From contig NZ_KB903248.1 in the NCBI RefSeq assembly GCF_000379625.1, positions 1 to 64,000 of the forward strand: 64,000 bases of DNA, read 5' to 3'. The DNA is from Actinomycetospora chiangmaiensis DSM 45062. Its GTDB lineage: Bacteria > Actinomycetota > Actinomycetes > Mycobacteriales > Pseudonocardiaceae. Below, one piece after another: positions 35,680-43,907 of this stretch (within the stretch, counting starts at the first letter, position 1; the number at the start of each line of letters is the position of its first letter). The notes beneath the pieces were generated by a model that had not been told where the DNA came from, searched no databases, and saw only the letters and a list, made by a program, of their open reading frames with translations. The position numbers and the translations under genes are program-made.

Positions 35680-35765
35680 GCGGCACCTCCGGCGATCGTG
35701 AGGGGAATTTCCGAGCGCTCCTGCGGCACGAGGGCTCCCCTCACACGGGAGGGCGCAGCGGTCAT
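35676..35765 (-). CDS. Small ORF (29 aa) between nadB and nadC
   Basis: Its ATG overlaps the nadB stop (ATGA) and its stop overlaps the nadC ATG (ATGA). The product is [15 protein letters not shown]... ending IAGGAA. The same junction sequence GGAGGTGCCGCATGACCGC stands at both ends, so the ORF looks inserted between a duplicated ribosome-binding/start region. It contains a 9-bp inverted repeat, GTGAGGGGA (35698-35706) with TCCCCTCAC (35736-35744). No known domain; it may be a coupling spacer or a short regulatory peptide. Confidence 0.45.
   Translation of the reverse strand: MTAAPSRVRGALVPQERSEIPLTIAGGAA
35698..35744. promoter_or_regulatory. Stem-loop inside the nadB-nadC junction
   Basis: Perfect 9-bp inverted repeat GTGAGGGGA/TCCCCTCAC with a 29-nt loop. 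On the mRNA it folds just upstream of the nadC Shine-Dalgarno, so it may control nadC expression relative to nadB or mark an mRNA processing site. Confidence 0.5.
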
Positions 35766-37420
35766 GCGGCACCTCCCAGAGCCGTGTCGAGCGGCGCGAC
35801 GCGCAGTGCGCCGTCGTCGAGCGTGACCGCGACCGACGTGCCCTGCCACCGGTCGTCGCGGCGCGGGAAGTCGCGGCGCAGGTGGCAGCCGCGGGACTCG
35901 GTGCGCCACCCCGCGGCCGCGAGCACGGCGCCCGCGGCGAGGGTGAGCGCGGCGTCCTCGACGGCCGCGCGGGTGTCGAGGGCCCGGAACGCGGTGGACG
36001 CCTCGATCGCGTCGGAGGTCGCGGCCAGCCCGGCCGCGTCGCGTCCGACGGCCGCCCCGCGGCTCATCGCGCGCTGCAGCGTGGTCCGGTCCGCCGCAGG
36101 CGCCTTCCCGACGACGGGCTCCCCCGCGACGAGCACGGGCCGCGGACCCGCGAGGGCGGCGGCCACGTCCGCCCCGGCCCGGCGCCCGACGACGAGCCCC
36201 TCGAGCAGGCTGTTCGACGCGAGCCGGTTGGCACCGTGCAGCCCGGTCCGGGCGACCTCGCCTGCCGCCCACAGGCCCGGCACTCCGGTGCGCCCGGTGG
36301 TGTCGGTGACGACGCCGCCGCACGCGTAGTGCTGGGCGGGGCGCACCGGGATCGGGTCGCGGGCGAGGTCGACCCCGATCGCGTCGCACGAGGCGGCGAC
36401 GGTCGGGAAGCGGCGACGCACGTCGGGCACCGCCGTGGCGTCGAGCAGCACGTGGTCGGCGCCGGTCCGGGCGAGGACCGCCGTGATCGCGCCCGCCACG
36501 ACGTCACGCGGGGCGAGGTCGCCGCGCGGGTCCACCTCGTCCATCACGCCGCGACCGGAGAGCTCGACGAGGTGCGCCCCCTCGCCGCGCAGGGCCTCGG
36601 TGACGAGCGGCGCGCGCCCGACGAGCCCGGGGACGAACAGCGCTGTGGGGTGGAACTGCACGAACTCGACGTCGGCCAGCGCCGCTCCGGCACCGAGGGC
36701 GAGCGACCAGCCGTCGGCGGTGGCGACGGCCGGGTTGGTGGACGACTCGTAGAGCCCGCCGATCCCGCCCGTGGCGAGCAGGACCGCCGGCGCCGCGACG
36801 ACGCCGAGGCGCCCGTCGGCGGTGACGACCTCGAGGCCGCTCACCCGCCCCCGGTCGCGGCACACGGCGACCGCGGTGTGGTCGGCGAGCACCGTGACCT
36901 CGCCGGGCAGGGCGGCGAGCAGCGCCCGCTCCACCTCCGCGCCGGTGGCGTCACCGCCCGCGTGGATGACGCGCGTCGTGCCGTGGCCCCCCTCGCGCGT
37001 GCGGGAGAGCCGGGTGCCCTGCACGTCGAACAGCGCGCCGCGCGAGCGCAGCTCGGCCACCGCGTCGCGCCCGCCCGCGAGGATGTCGCGGGTCGAGGCC
37101 TCGTCGACCAGGCCACCGCCGGCGCCGAGGGTGTCGGACACGTGCGCGTCGACCGTATCGCCGGCGATGTCGCCCAGCACCACGGCGATCCCGCCCTGCG
37201 CCCAGCGCGTGGACCCCTCCGACGGCGCGTCCTTCGTCACGACGACGACCCGCAGCCCCCGTCGCGACGCCTCCGCCGCGGCCGAGAGGCCCGCGACACC
37301 GGAGCCGACGACGACGAGGTCGGCGGCCGCGGCCCAGGGGTCGCCGCGTTCCGGACGAACGGGTCGTTCGTCCGCTCCAGGTGCACGAACGACCCGTTCG
37401 TCAGGTCCGGAGGTGCTCAC
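35762..37420 (-). CDS. nadB: L-aspartate oxidase
   Basis: FAD enzyme that oxidises aspartate to iminoaspartate for quinolinate synthesis. The 552-residue protein has the dinucleotide motif [17 protein letters not shown] (~35-51), [11 protein letters not shown], the substrate region [13 protein letters not shown] and the catalytic-arginine block [16 protein letters not shown], ending its flavin domain with [23 protein letters not shown] start overlaps the nadA stop (GTGA). Residues ~7-22, ahead of the fold, come from a perfect 18-bp inverted repeat ([19 protein letters not shown]), which looks inserted. Confidence 0.95.
   Translation of the reverse strand: MSTSGPDERVVRAPGADERPVRPERGDPWAAAADLVVVGSGVAGLSAAAEASRRGLRVVVVTKDAPSEGSTRWAQGGIAVVLGDIAGDTVDAHVSDTLGAGGGLVDEASTRDILAGGRDAVAELRSRGALFDVQGTRLSRTREGGHGTTRVIHAGGDATGAEVERALLAALPGEVTVLADHTAVAVCRDRGRVSGLEVVTADGRLGVVAAPAVLLATGGIGGLYESSTNPAVATADGWSLALGAGAALADVEFVQFHPTALFVPGLVGRAPLVTEALRGEGAHLVELSGRGVMDEVDPRGDLAPRDVVAGAITAVLARTGADHVLLDATAVPDVRRRFPTVAASCDAIGVDLARDPIPVRPAQHYACGGVVTDTTGRTGVPGLWAAGEVARTGLHGANRLASNSLLEGLVVGRRAGADVAAALAGPRPVLVAGEPVVGKAPAADRTTLQRAMSRGAAVGRDAAGLAATSDAIEASTAFRALDTRAAVEDAALTLAAGAVLAAAGWRTESRGCHLRRDFPRRDDRWQGTSVAVTLDDGALRVAPLDTALGGAA
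37355..37402. repeat. Perfect 18-bp inverted repeat in the 5' end of nadB
   Basis: Arms GACGAACGGGTCGTTCGT (37355-37372) and its exact reverse complement (37385-37402), separated by 12 bp. Each arm is itself nearly palindromic (ACGAACG..CGTTCGT). It lies in frame inside the first 25 codons of nadB, where a strong mRNA hairpin would affect initiation. Confidence 0.9.
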
Positions 37421-38469
37421 TCCCCACCCCCGGGCTTCCCGATCTCGATCATCCGCTGCACCGAGGCGCGCGCCTTCAGGGCCGTCGCCGGGTCCACGTG
37501 CACCTCGTCGCGACCCTCCTGCAGCGAGCGCAGCAGCGCGCCCGGCGTGATCGTCTTCATGTAGCCGCACGCGGCCCGGGCGTTCACCGGCCGGAAGTCC
37601 ACGGCGGGGTTCGCGCGGCGGAGCTGGTGGAGCATCCCGACCTCGGTGGCCACGAGCACGGACGACTTCGTCGTGTTCTTCGCGGCGTCGAGCATCCCGC
37701 CGGTCGACAGGATGTGGACCTGCTCGGCGGGCACGGCGCCCTCCCCGGCGAGGTAGAGCGCCGAGGTGGCGCACCCGCACTCGGGGTGGACGAACAGGTC
37801 GGCGTCCGGGTCGGCCTGCGCCTGCGCGGTGAGCTCGGCACCGTTGATGCCCGCGTGGACGTGGCACTCGCCCGCCCACACGTGCAGGTTCGTCCGGCCG
37901 GTCTCGCGGCGGACGTGGGCGCCGAGGAACTGGTCGGGCAGGAACAGCACCTCGCGGTCGGGGTCGATCGACGCGACCACCTCGACGGCGTTCGACGAGG
38001 TGCAGCAGACGTCGGTCTCGGCCTTCACGGCCGCCGTCGTATTGACGTAGGAGACCACCACCGCGCCCGGGTGCTCGGCCTTCCAGGCCCGCAGCTCGTC
38101 GGCGGAGATGGAGTCGGCGAGCGAGCAGCCGGCCCGGGCGTCGGGGATCAGCACGGTCTTCTCCGGCGCGAGGATCTTCGCCGTCTCCGCCATGAAGTGG
38201 ACACCGCAGAACACGATCGTCGAGGCGTCGGAGGCGGCCGCGAGCCGGGAGAGCGCGAGCGAGTCGCCGGTGTGGTCGGCGACGTCCTGGATCTCCGGGC
38301 GCTGGTAGTTGTGCGCGAGCACCACCGCGTCCCGGGCCCGGGCGAGCTCGCGCACCTGCGCGGCCCAGGCCTCCACCTCGTGCGGCTCGGAGAGCGAGCG
38401 CGGCTCGACGAGGTCCGTCGGCGGCTGGTGCACGGCCCCATCGGTGACGGCGCTGTCGGTGACGGTCAT
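37417..38469 (-). CDS. nadA: Quinolinate synthase
   Basis: [4Fe-4S] enzyme that condenses iminoaspartate with dihydroxyacetone phosphate to quinolinate. The 350-residue protein has [20 protein letters not shown] near the start, [12 protein letters not shown], and three conserved cysteines expected to hold the cluster, in [21 protein letters not shown] and [10 protein letters not shown]. First gene of nadA-nadB-[29 aa]-nadC-[37 aa]-FAD oxidoreductase. It is divergent from nrtR, whose product is the likely regulator through the shared 38470-38674 spacer. Confidence 0.97.
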   Translation of the reverse strand: MTVTDSAVTDGAVHQPPTDLVEPRSLSEPHEVEAWAAQVRELARARDAVVLAHNYQRPEIQDVADHTGDSLALSRLAAASDASTIVFCGVHFMAETAKILAPEKTVLIPDARAGCSLADSISADELRAWKAEHPGAVVVSYVNTTAAVKAETDVCCTSSNAVEVVASIDPDREVLFLPDQFLGAHVRRETGRTNLHVWAGECHVHAGINGAELTAQAQADPDADLFVHPECGCATSALYLAGEGAVPAEQVHILSTGGMLDAAKNTTKSSVLVATEVGMLHQLRRANPAVDFRPVNARAACGYMKTITPGALLRSLQEGRDEVHVDPATALKARASVQRMIEIGKPGGGE

Positions 38470-38496
38470 GGACGGTCCTCCCCCGACCCGACCCAC

Positions 38497-38528
38497 CCCC
38501 TGTCGGCGTACTGCTCCGCCTGTCGGGA
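38497..38528. repeat. 32-bp dispersed repeat, copy 2
   Basis: CCCCTGTCGGCGT...CTGTCGGGA, 32 bp, sharing its two ends with 28238-28269. The two CTGTCGG words are exactly 20 bp (two helical turns) apart. Here it sits ~30 bp upstream of the nadA start, so it could be a binding site rather than a terminator. Confidence 0.6.
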
Positions 38529-38553
38529 CAAGGGCCTGCCGGTTCTGTCCGAG

Positions 38554-38576
38554 GTTTTCGCCTGTTGGTCGAAAAC
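38554..38576. promoter_or_regulatory. Candidate NrtR operator in the nadA/nrtR spacer
   Basis: Inverted repeat GTTTTCG-N9-CGAAAAC in an otherwise G/C-rich divergent spacer. NrtR-type regulators bind palindromes upstream of NAD genes and often of their own gene. The match is by symmetry and position only. Confidence 0.5.
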
Positions 38577-38674
38577 ACGGGCGACGGTACGCGGCGTGCC
38601 CGCGCTGCGCCAGCTGTCCGAGCGGTGGGGATGACGGAGCACACACCTGGTCACGGACCGCTACCGTGTGGCAC

Positions 38675-39370
38675 GTGGAGGCCGAGGGCCTGATCGCGCA
38701 CGACGTGCTGGCCGTCGTGCTGCGGATGGCACCCAGCTCGCCCGAGGTACTGCTCTGGCAGCGGGCGCGCGAGCCGCACTCCGGGCGCTGGGCCCTCCCC
38801 GGCGGACGTCTCGGGGCGACCGAGGACGTCGAGGTGTCGGTGCGCCGTCACCTCGCCGAGAAGGTCGACCTCGGCGAGGTCGCGCACGTCGAGCAGCTCT
38901 CCGTGTTCTCCGACCCGCACCGCGGGCCCGCACCCCGGCGCGTCGCCACCGCGTTCCTCGGGCTCGTGCCGAGCGACGCCGACCCGGCCGTCCCGGCCGA
39001 CACCGCGTGGCACCCCGTCGACGCCCTCCCGGAGACCGCGTTCGACCACGGCGAGATCACCCGGGACGGCCTCGAGCGGCTGCGGGCGAAGCTCTCCTAC
39101 ACGAACATCGGGTTCGCCCTGGCGCCGGAGGTCTTCTCGATCTCCGAACTGCGCCGGCTCTACGCGGCCGCGCTCGGTCACCGGGTGTCCGCGACGAACC
39201 TGCAGCGCGTGCTCACCCGGCGCGGGGTCCTCGTCCCCACCGGCACCACCGCCGCGCCCGGGCCCTCGGGCGGACGGCCTGCAGCGCTCTTCCGGTTCTC
39301 CGAGCGGCGGCTGCGGGTGACCGACCCGTTCGCCACGCTCCGTCCCCCCGAGGGCGCCCGGGACTGCTAG
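38675..39370 (+). CDS. nrtR: NrtR-type NUDIX-related regulator of NAD biosynthesis
   Basis: A 231-residue transcription factor: NUDIX-like domain (about 1-135, [29 protein letters not shown]) followed by a winged helix (about 150-225, [33 protein letters not shown]). The NUDIX box is degenerate: after GGRLGATED the usual REUxEE is replaced by RRHLAEK. This fits a sensor of ADP-ribose or NAD derivatives rather than a hydrolase. GTG 38675 is preceded at 7 nt by TACCGT, a leaderless layout; GTG 38666 is the alternative. Divergent from nadA, its likely target. Confidence 0.87.
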   Translation: MEAEGLIAHDVLAVVLRMAPSSPEVLLWQRAREPHSGRWALPGGRLGATEDVEVSVRRHLAEKVDLGEVAHVEQLSVFSDPHRGPAPRRVATAFLGLVPSDADPAVPADTAWHPVDALPETAFDHGEITRDGLERLRAKLSYTNIGFALAPEVFSISELRRLYAAALGHRVSATNLQRVLTRRGVLVPTGTTAAPGPSGGRPAALFRFSERRLRVTDPFATLRPPEGARDC

Positions 39371-39441
39371 CGGTACCGCAGGCGTGACGCCCGTACCGTC
39401 CGCGCACGCTCACCCGGCGACGGGGGCGTCCGGGCCGTAGC

Positions 39442-40233
39442 GTGAGCGCCGTGCCCGAGACGCTGCCCCTCTTCCCGCTGGGCACGGTGCTGCTGCCCGG
39501 GGCACCGCTCCCGCTGCACATCTTCGAGCCGCGCTACCGCCAGCTGACGATCGACCTGGTCACCGGGGCCTTCCCCGGCAAGCAGTTCGGCGTGGTCGCC
39601 GTTCGCGAAGGATGGGGTCCCGACGACGGGACGGACGGGCTCCACGAGGTCGGCTGCACCGCCGCGCTGCGGGAGGTCCGGCGCCTGCCCGACGGCCGGT
39701 TCGACATCCTCACGGTGGGCGACCGGCGGTTCCGGCTGCTGTCGGTGGACGCCACGTCGGCGCCCTACCTCACGGCGAGCATCGAGTGGCTGCCCGACCT
39801 CGAGGGCGACGACCCCGCCGCCCTCGAGCCCCTGGAGCGCGCCGCCCGCGCCGCGCACCGCCGCTACTGCACCACCGCCTGGAGCTACCGCCGGCGCGCC
39901 GAGCGGGACGTCGACGAGGTCAGTGACCTGACCGACCTGACCGACCTCACCGACGCCGAGGAGGAGCTCGACGACGACGGCCTCGACGACGCGCAGGCCC
40001 CGCCGGTGTCGACCGAGCGGACCGACGTCGACGTCACCGTGCTGCCGCACGTGCTGGCCGCCGACTGCCTGCTCCCCCTCGCCGACCGGCAGGAGCTGCT
40101 CGAGCAGACCTGCCCGAGGGCCCGCCTCGAACTGGTCTCGCACGCCATGAGCCGCGAGGCGACCCTGCTCGGCCGGCTCGGCGCCGTGTGGGCCCCGACC
40201 GCCAAGTTCATGGTGCCCACGAACCCCAACTAG
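39442..40233 (+). CDS. LON peptidase substrate-binding domain protein
   Basis: A 263-residue protein made of the Lon N-terminal (LAN) domain alone, without ATPase or protease parts. Typical blocks: LPLFPLGTVLLPGAPLPLHI, FEPRYRQLTIDLV, DGRFDILTVGDRRFRLL and the C-terminal LLEQTCPRARLELVSHAMSREATLLGRLG. An acidic insert with tandem Leu-Thr-Asp (SDLTDLTDLTDAEEELDDDG) comes from a 9-bp DNA repeat at 39925-39951. Function of stand-alone LAN proteins is not settled. It is convergent with the DUF2567 gene; GTGAGC (40245) and GCTCAC (40279) could form a shared terminator stem. Confidence 0.85.
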   Translation: MSAVPETLPLFPLGTVLLPGAPLPLHIFEPRYRQLTIDLVTGAFPGKQFGVVAVREGWGPDDGTDGLHEVGCTAALREVRRLPDGRFDILTVGDRRFRLLSVDATSAPYLTASIEWLPDLEGDDPAALEPLERAARAAHRRYCTTAWSYRRRAERDVDEVSDLTDLTDLTDAEEELDDDGLDDAQAPPVSTERTDVDVTVLPHVLAADCLLPLADRQELLEQTCPRARLELVSHAMSREATLLGRLGAVWAPTAKFMVPTNPN

Positions 40234-40273
40234 GTGCTCCGCACGTGAGCGGAAGAGATCGCTGGAGCGACCC

Positions 40274-40927
40274 TCACTGCTCACCTTCCGGACGGCACAT
40301 GTCGTCCTCGCCCAGCGCGATGGCGCACAGCAGGTAGGCCAGGACCGCCCCGAGACCGGCCCCGACGACCGTCCAGAAGGAACCGATCGTCGGCGGGACG
40401 GTCGAGAGCGTGGCGGGGATCGGGGCGCCCGCCGTGGCGCTGCCGGTGGCCTCCGCGCGGTCGAGCAGCACCCCGATCGGGGACCGGTCGGTCAGCGGCC
40501 CGGCCAGGCCGGTCCCGACGACGGCTGCGAGCCAGGCCCCCGCCGTCGTCGCGATCCCGATGCCGATCAGGAGGACCGGGCCGCGCCGGTCGACGCGCCG
40601 CCAGGCGAGCGCCCCGACCACCACGCCGTACGCCGCGGCCAGCAGGAAGAAGATCGCGGTCGCGTCGAAGACGTGGTCGCCCTCCGCCGCGAGCGGCGAA
40701 CTCGCGCCGCTCGCCGTCGTCACCGTCGCCTGCCCGGGCGCGACGAGCGCCCAGAGCAACCCGAGCAGGACGCCCGCCAGCGCGACCACGACCATCGTCA
40801 GGACCGTGGGGCGCAGGTCGCCCAGGACCTCGCCGCGGGACAGCAGCCCGCGCGGCTCCTCCGGGACGAACTCGTCCAGCCCGGTCGAGCCTTGCCGCGC
40901 CCCGTCTCCTCCGGTGCCGACGCTCAC
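40274..40927 (-). CDS. DUF2567-type membrane protein
   Basis: A 217-residue protein with four likely membrane segments ([58 protein letters not shown] and [20 protein letters not shown]) and an N-terminal cytoplasmic stretch. It resembles actinobacterial DUF2567 proteins that often follow the biotin genes. GTG start overlaps the bsaP stop (GTGA), so it is the last gene of bioD-bioB-bsaP. Function unknown. Confidence 0.7.
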   Translation of the reverse strand: MSVGTGGDGARQGSTGLDEFVPEEPRGLLSRGEVLGDLRPTVLTMVVVALAGVLLGLLWALVAPGQATVTTASGASSPLAAEGDHVFDATAIFFLLAAAYGVVVGALAWRRVDRRGPVLLIGIGIATTAGAWLAAVVGTGLAGPLTDRSPIGVLLDRAEATGSATAGAPIPATLSTVPPTIGSFWTVVGAGLGAVLAYLLCAIALGEDDMCRPEGEQ

Positions 40928-41121
40928 CGCTGCGCGGCCTCCGCACTCGTCCGCTCGCCGTGGCGACTGCACCGCGCGGTCCAGCCCATCGGGTCGACCT
41001 GTACGACCATCTTGCGGGCGCACTCGGCGCAGTACCGGGGAGGGTCGATCAGCGACAGCCGCGCCCGGCAGCGCTCGTGGTCGCCGGACGCGGTCTCGCC
41101 ACCGCAGAAGGAACAGAACAT
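40924..41121 (-). CDS. bsaP: Biotin synthase auxiliary protein
   Basis: A 65-residue cysteine-rich protein: [45 protein letters not shown]. This matches BsaP, known in actinobacteria to be needed for turnover by their type of biotin synthase, presumably by helping with its Fe-S cofactor. It starts 41 nt after bioB and overlaps the DUF2567 gene. ATG 41121 is chosen because similarity begins there. Confidence 0.85.
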   Translation of the reverse strand: MFCSFCGGETASGDHERCRARLSLIDPPRYCAECARKMVVQVDPMGWTARCSRHGERTSAEAAQR

Positions 41122-41162
41122 GGTGGACAACGCCTCCGGTTCCAGCTCCGCCCCGCTCCGTG

Positions 41163-42203
41163 TCACAGCGTGTCGTTCAGCGCCTTGATCGGCATCTTCA
41201 GGGTCTCGAGCATCTCGAGGTCCTGCTCCACCGGGCGGCCCAGGTTGGTCAGGTAGTTCCCGACGATGATCGCGTTGATCCCGCCGAGCATGCCCTGCTC
41301 GGCGCCGAGGTCGCCGAGGGTGAGCTCGCGGCCGCCGGCGAAGCGCAGCACCGTCTTCGGCATCGCGAGGCGGAACGCCGCGATCGTCAGCAGCGCGTCC
41401 GGGCCCTGCGGCACGTCGAGGTGCGCGAACGGGGTGCCCGGGTTCGGGATGAGGAAGTTCATCGGGACCTCGTCGGGCTCCAGCTCGGCGAGCTGCACGG
41501 CGAACTCCGCGCGCTGCGCGAGCGACTCCCCCATCCCGACGATGCCGCCGCAGCAGACCTCCATGCCCGCGGCCCGCACCATCTGCAGGGTCTCCCAGCG
41601 CTCCTCCCAGGTGTGGGTCGTGACGACCTCCGGGAAGTGGCTGCGCGCGGTCTCGAGGTTGTGGTTGTAGCGGTGCACGCCCATCGCGGCGAGCCGGTCG
41701 ACCTGGTCCTGGGTCAGCATCCCCAGCGAGCAGGCGACGTTGATGTCGACCTCGGCGCGGATCGCCGCGACGCCGACCCGGATCTGCTCCATCAGCTTCT
41801 CGTCCGGCCCGCGGACGGCGGCGACGATGCAGAACTCCGTCGCGCCGGTCTTCGCGGTCTGCTTGGCGGCCTCGACGAGCCGGTCCTTGTCGAGCCACGC
41901 CGCGCGCACCGGGGAGTCGAACAGGCCGGACTGGCTGCAGAAGTGGCAGTCCTCCGGGCACCCGCCGGTCTTGAGGCTCACGATGCCCTCGACCTCGACG
42001 TCCGGGCCGCACCAGCGCATCCGCACCTCGTGGGCCAGCGCGAGCGCCTCGGTCAGCCGCTCCGCCGGCAGCTGCAGCACCTCGAGCACCTGCGCCTCGG
42101 ACAGCCCCTCGCCGCGCTCGAGGACCTGCTCCCGGGCGACGGCGAGGATGTCGCCCCGCTCGCCCGTGGTCCCGGTGGCGGTGTCGGTGCTCGCCGTCGT
42201 CAC
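41163..42203 (-). CDS. bioB: Biotin synthase
   Basis: Radical SAM enzyme inserting sulphur into dethiobiotin. The 346-residue protein has the radical-SAM CxxxCxxC in [16 protein letters not shown], plus [24 protein letters not shown] and [16 protein letters not shown] 42203 overlaps the bioD stop (GTGA) and has AGGAG 6 nt upstream. Followed by its partner gene bsaP. Confidence 0.97.
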   Translation of the reverse strand: MTTASTDTATGTTGERGDILAVAREQVLERGEGLSEAQVLEVLQLPAERLTEALALAHEVRMRWCGPDVEVEGIVSLKTGGCPEDCHFCSQSGLFDSPVRAAWLDKDRLVEAAKQTAKTGATEFCIVAAVRGPDEKLMEQIRVGVAAIRAEVDINVACSLGMLTQDQVDRLAAMGVHRYNHNLETARSHFPEVVTTHTWEERWETLQMVRAAGMEVCCGGIVGMGESLAQRAEFAVQLAELEPDEVPMNFLIPNPGTPFAHLDVPQGPDALLTIAAFRLAMPKTVLRFAGGRELTLGDLGAEQGMLGGINAIIVGNYLTNLGRPVEQDLEMLETLKMPIKALNDTL

Positions 42204-42937
42204 GCGTCGCTCCTGGAGTTCGGGGGTCGGACGGTCGGAGTCTGCCTCACTGCGACGGTCGCGTCCCACCGCCCACCCAGGACGGGATGGAGACCACACC
42301 GCGCCGCGGTTTCGAAGTCCTCCGGGTCGGCACCGCCGAGGTCGGCCGGGAGCACACCGAGCAGCGGCGCGCCGGTCACCTCGGGCAGGTCGTCGAGGTT
42401 GGTGCGCTCGGCGAGATCGGGCTCGGCGGGATAGGCGCCGACGACGACGCCCTCGAGCCGGATTCCCCTGGTCGCGAGCGCCTCGGCGGTCAGCGCGGCA
42501 GCGTTCAGCACGCCGAGTCCCGCGGTCGCGACGACGAGCACGGGCGCGTCCAGCGCGGTCGCCACGTCGGCGAGCGTCTCGCCGTCGTCGTTGATCCGCA
42601 CGAGCAGGCCGCCCGCACCCTCGACGACCACGAGATCGGCGTCCCCGATCGCCCGCACGGACTTCTCGATCTCCTCGACGCGCAACGGCGGGAGTCCGCT
42701 GCGACGGGCGGCCGTCGCGGGCGCGAGGGGCTCGGGGTAGCGCGCGAGCTCGAGCGTGGCGACACGGCCGCCGGTGAGCCGCTCGACGTCCGCCAGGTCC
42801 CCGGGCGCTCCCGGCTCGATCCCGGTCTGCGCCGGCTTCACGACGACGACCCGTTCCCCGGCCGCCGCGGCCAGCGCCGCCACGGCCGCCGTGACGACGG
42901 TCTTCCCGACGCCGGTCCCCGTCCCGGTCACGATCAT
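42200..42937 (-). CDS. bioD: Dethiobiotin synthetase
   Basis: ATP-dependent carboxylation of 7,8-diaminopelargonate. The 245-residue protein has the P-loop [28 protein letters not shown] and [18 protein letters not shown] 42937 is used; a GTG three codons earlier is possible. Its stop overlaps bioB. A 740-bp repeat-rich gap separates it from the Zn-ribbon gene and bioF upstream, so it may have its own promoter. Confidence 0.95.
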   Translation of the reverse strand: MIVTGTGTGVGKTVVTAAVAALAAAAGERVVVVKPAQTGIEPGAPGDLADVERLTGGRVATLELARYPEPLAPATAARRSGLPPLRVEEIEKSVRAIGDADLVVVEGAGGLLVRINDDGETLADVATALDAPVLVVATAGLGVLNAAALTAEALATRGIRLEGVVVGAYPAEPDLAERTNLDDLPEVTGAPLLGVLPADLGGADPEDFETAARCGLHPVLGGRWDATVAVRQTPTVRPPNSRSDA

Positions 42938-43061
42938 CGTGCGCACGGGACCGAGGGTAGGCGTCGGCGTTGCGGCGCCCTCCCGCCGTCGCGAGGTGCA
43001 CACCACGCACGTCCCGGAGCCGCCGGGCCTGCGTCACGTCGCCCTCGCCCGACGCATGGCG

Positions 43062-43110
43062 CGACGATGTCCCGTGGCTCCCACTGGCTGCGAGCAACGG
43101 GACATCGTCG
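43062..43110. repeat. Perfect 14-bp inverted repeat in the bioD upstream gap
   Basis: CGACGATGTCCCGT (43062-43075) and its exact complement ACGGGACATCGTCG (43097-43110), 21-nt loop. It lies ~125 bp upstream of the bioD start and is followed 16 bp later by a second hairpin. It could be a terminator for the bioF run, or part of a mobile palindromic element. Confidence 0.85.
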
Positions 43111-43126
43111 TCACCACCTCCGGCAC

Positions 43127-43187
43127 GATCTCATCGAGCCGCGCGAAGTGCTCGCTCACCGACCACGTTGCGCGGCGCGATGAGATC
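43127..43187. repeat. Second inverted repeat in the bioD upstream gap
   Basis: Outer arms GATCTCATCG/CGATGAGATC (10 bp, perfect) and inner arms CCGCGC/GCGCGG (43139-43144, 43170-43175) form one interrupted stem with a 25-nt loop. It directly follows the 43062-43110 hairpin. Confidence 0.85.
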
Positions 43188-43212
43188 TCCGGCCCGTCGG
43201 TATGCCCGGTTC

Positions 43213-43331
43213 CGACCGAAGGGCCCCCTCGCTCGATAGACCCGGCGAAGGGCGCCCCCGGTCCATCGGGCGCTGCCTGGCGACGGGCGCCCCCGGCCCG
43301 TCTATCCGACGGAAGGTGCCCTCCGGTCGAC
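43213..43331. repeat. ~120-bp nested inverted-repeat element, copy 2
   Basis: The left arm CGACCGAAGGG...CGATAGAC (43213-43241) pairs with GTCTATCCGAC...CCGGTCG (43300-43331) apart from a few mismatches and one gap. Internal GGGCGCCCCCGG words echo the inner stem of copy 1. The right part matches 17971-18021 at about three quarters of positions, with TCTATCCGAC and AGGTGCCCT fully shared. Confidence 0.75.
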
Positions 43332-43343
43332 AGTGGGCAGCCC

Positions 43344-43595
43344 TCAGTCGCGGCCGAGCACCACCCCGCCGCACCAAGCGTCGTCGTCCAGCAGCCGTCC
43401 CGGGACCCGGCGTCCGGAACGCTCCGGGGCAGGCAGCAGTCCCGGGCCAGCAAGTCCGCGGTCGACTCCCGGCGGACCAGGACGCGGGCGACGCCCTCGC
43501 GCACGCCCACGAGCGGCGGCCGGCCGACCAGGTTGTACGCCGAGGCCATGCTGTGGTGGTAGGCGCCCGTGCCGGGCACGGCGCTCCAGGGTCAC
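43344..43595 (-). pseudogene. Possible frameshifted gene remnant
   Basis: On the minus strand a protein-like sequence can be read only by changing frame twice: VTLERRARHG, then AYHHSMASAYNLVGRPPLVG and VARVLVRRESTADLLARD, then LLPAPERSGRRVPGRLLDDD and a short tail to a stop at 43344. Each piece looks like real coding sequence in its own frame, while the other frames read as Arg/Pro-rich noise. I do not recognise the family. It could be a decayed gene or the C-terminal piece of one. Confidence 0.35.
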
Positions 43596-43681
43596 GACGA
43601 CGAGCCTGCGCTCACCTCCCGCGCCCCGGTCCCGTCGTGGACGCGGCGTTCACGACGGCTGGTCGGGCTTTGACGGGTGGG

Positions 43682-43885
43682 CTACAGCCAATCGCGGACG
43701 CGGACGACGTTCGGGTCCGGCACGGGGCGCTCGGCGGCCTCGACGTCGGGGCGCGGCGTCCCGTCGACGTCGTGCACCGCGCCGCAGCAGCGGCAGCGCA
43801 GGTAGTCCGCGGCCTCGGCCAGCGGGCGACGGCAGCGGCCACAGTGCCAGAGCCGGAACGCCTGGCGGCTGTCCGTGACGGTCAC
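43682..43885 (-). CDS. Small zinc-ribbon-like protein
   Basis: A 67-residue protein with two cysteine pairs, LWHCGRCRRPLAEAADYLRC and CRCCGAVH, likely binding one zinc. Unknown function. GTG 43885 is chosen because GGAGGAG lies 6 nt upstream; an ATG at 43903 would add six residues but lacks a ribosome-binding site. It begins 22 nt after the bioF stop on the same strand and is probably co-transcribed with it. Confidence 0.65.
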   Translation of the reverse strand: MTVTDSRQAFRLWHCGRCRRPLAEAADYLRCRCCGAVHDVDGTPRPDVEAAERPVPDPNVVRVRDWL

Positions 43886-43907
43886 CGCGATCTCCTCCAC
43901 CATCGAT

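Noticed and set aside
38466-38654. Small ORF in the nadA/nrtR spacer
   Set aside because: It would overlap the repeat and candidate operator, has no Shine-Dalgarno, and its sequence is compositionally noise.
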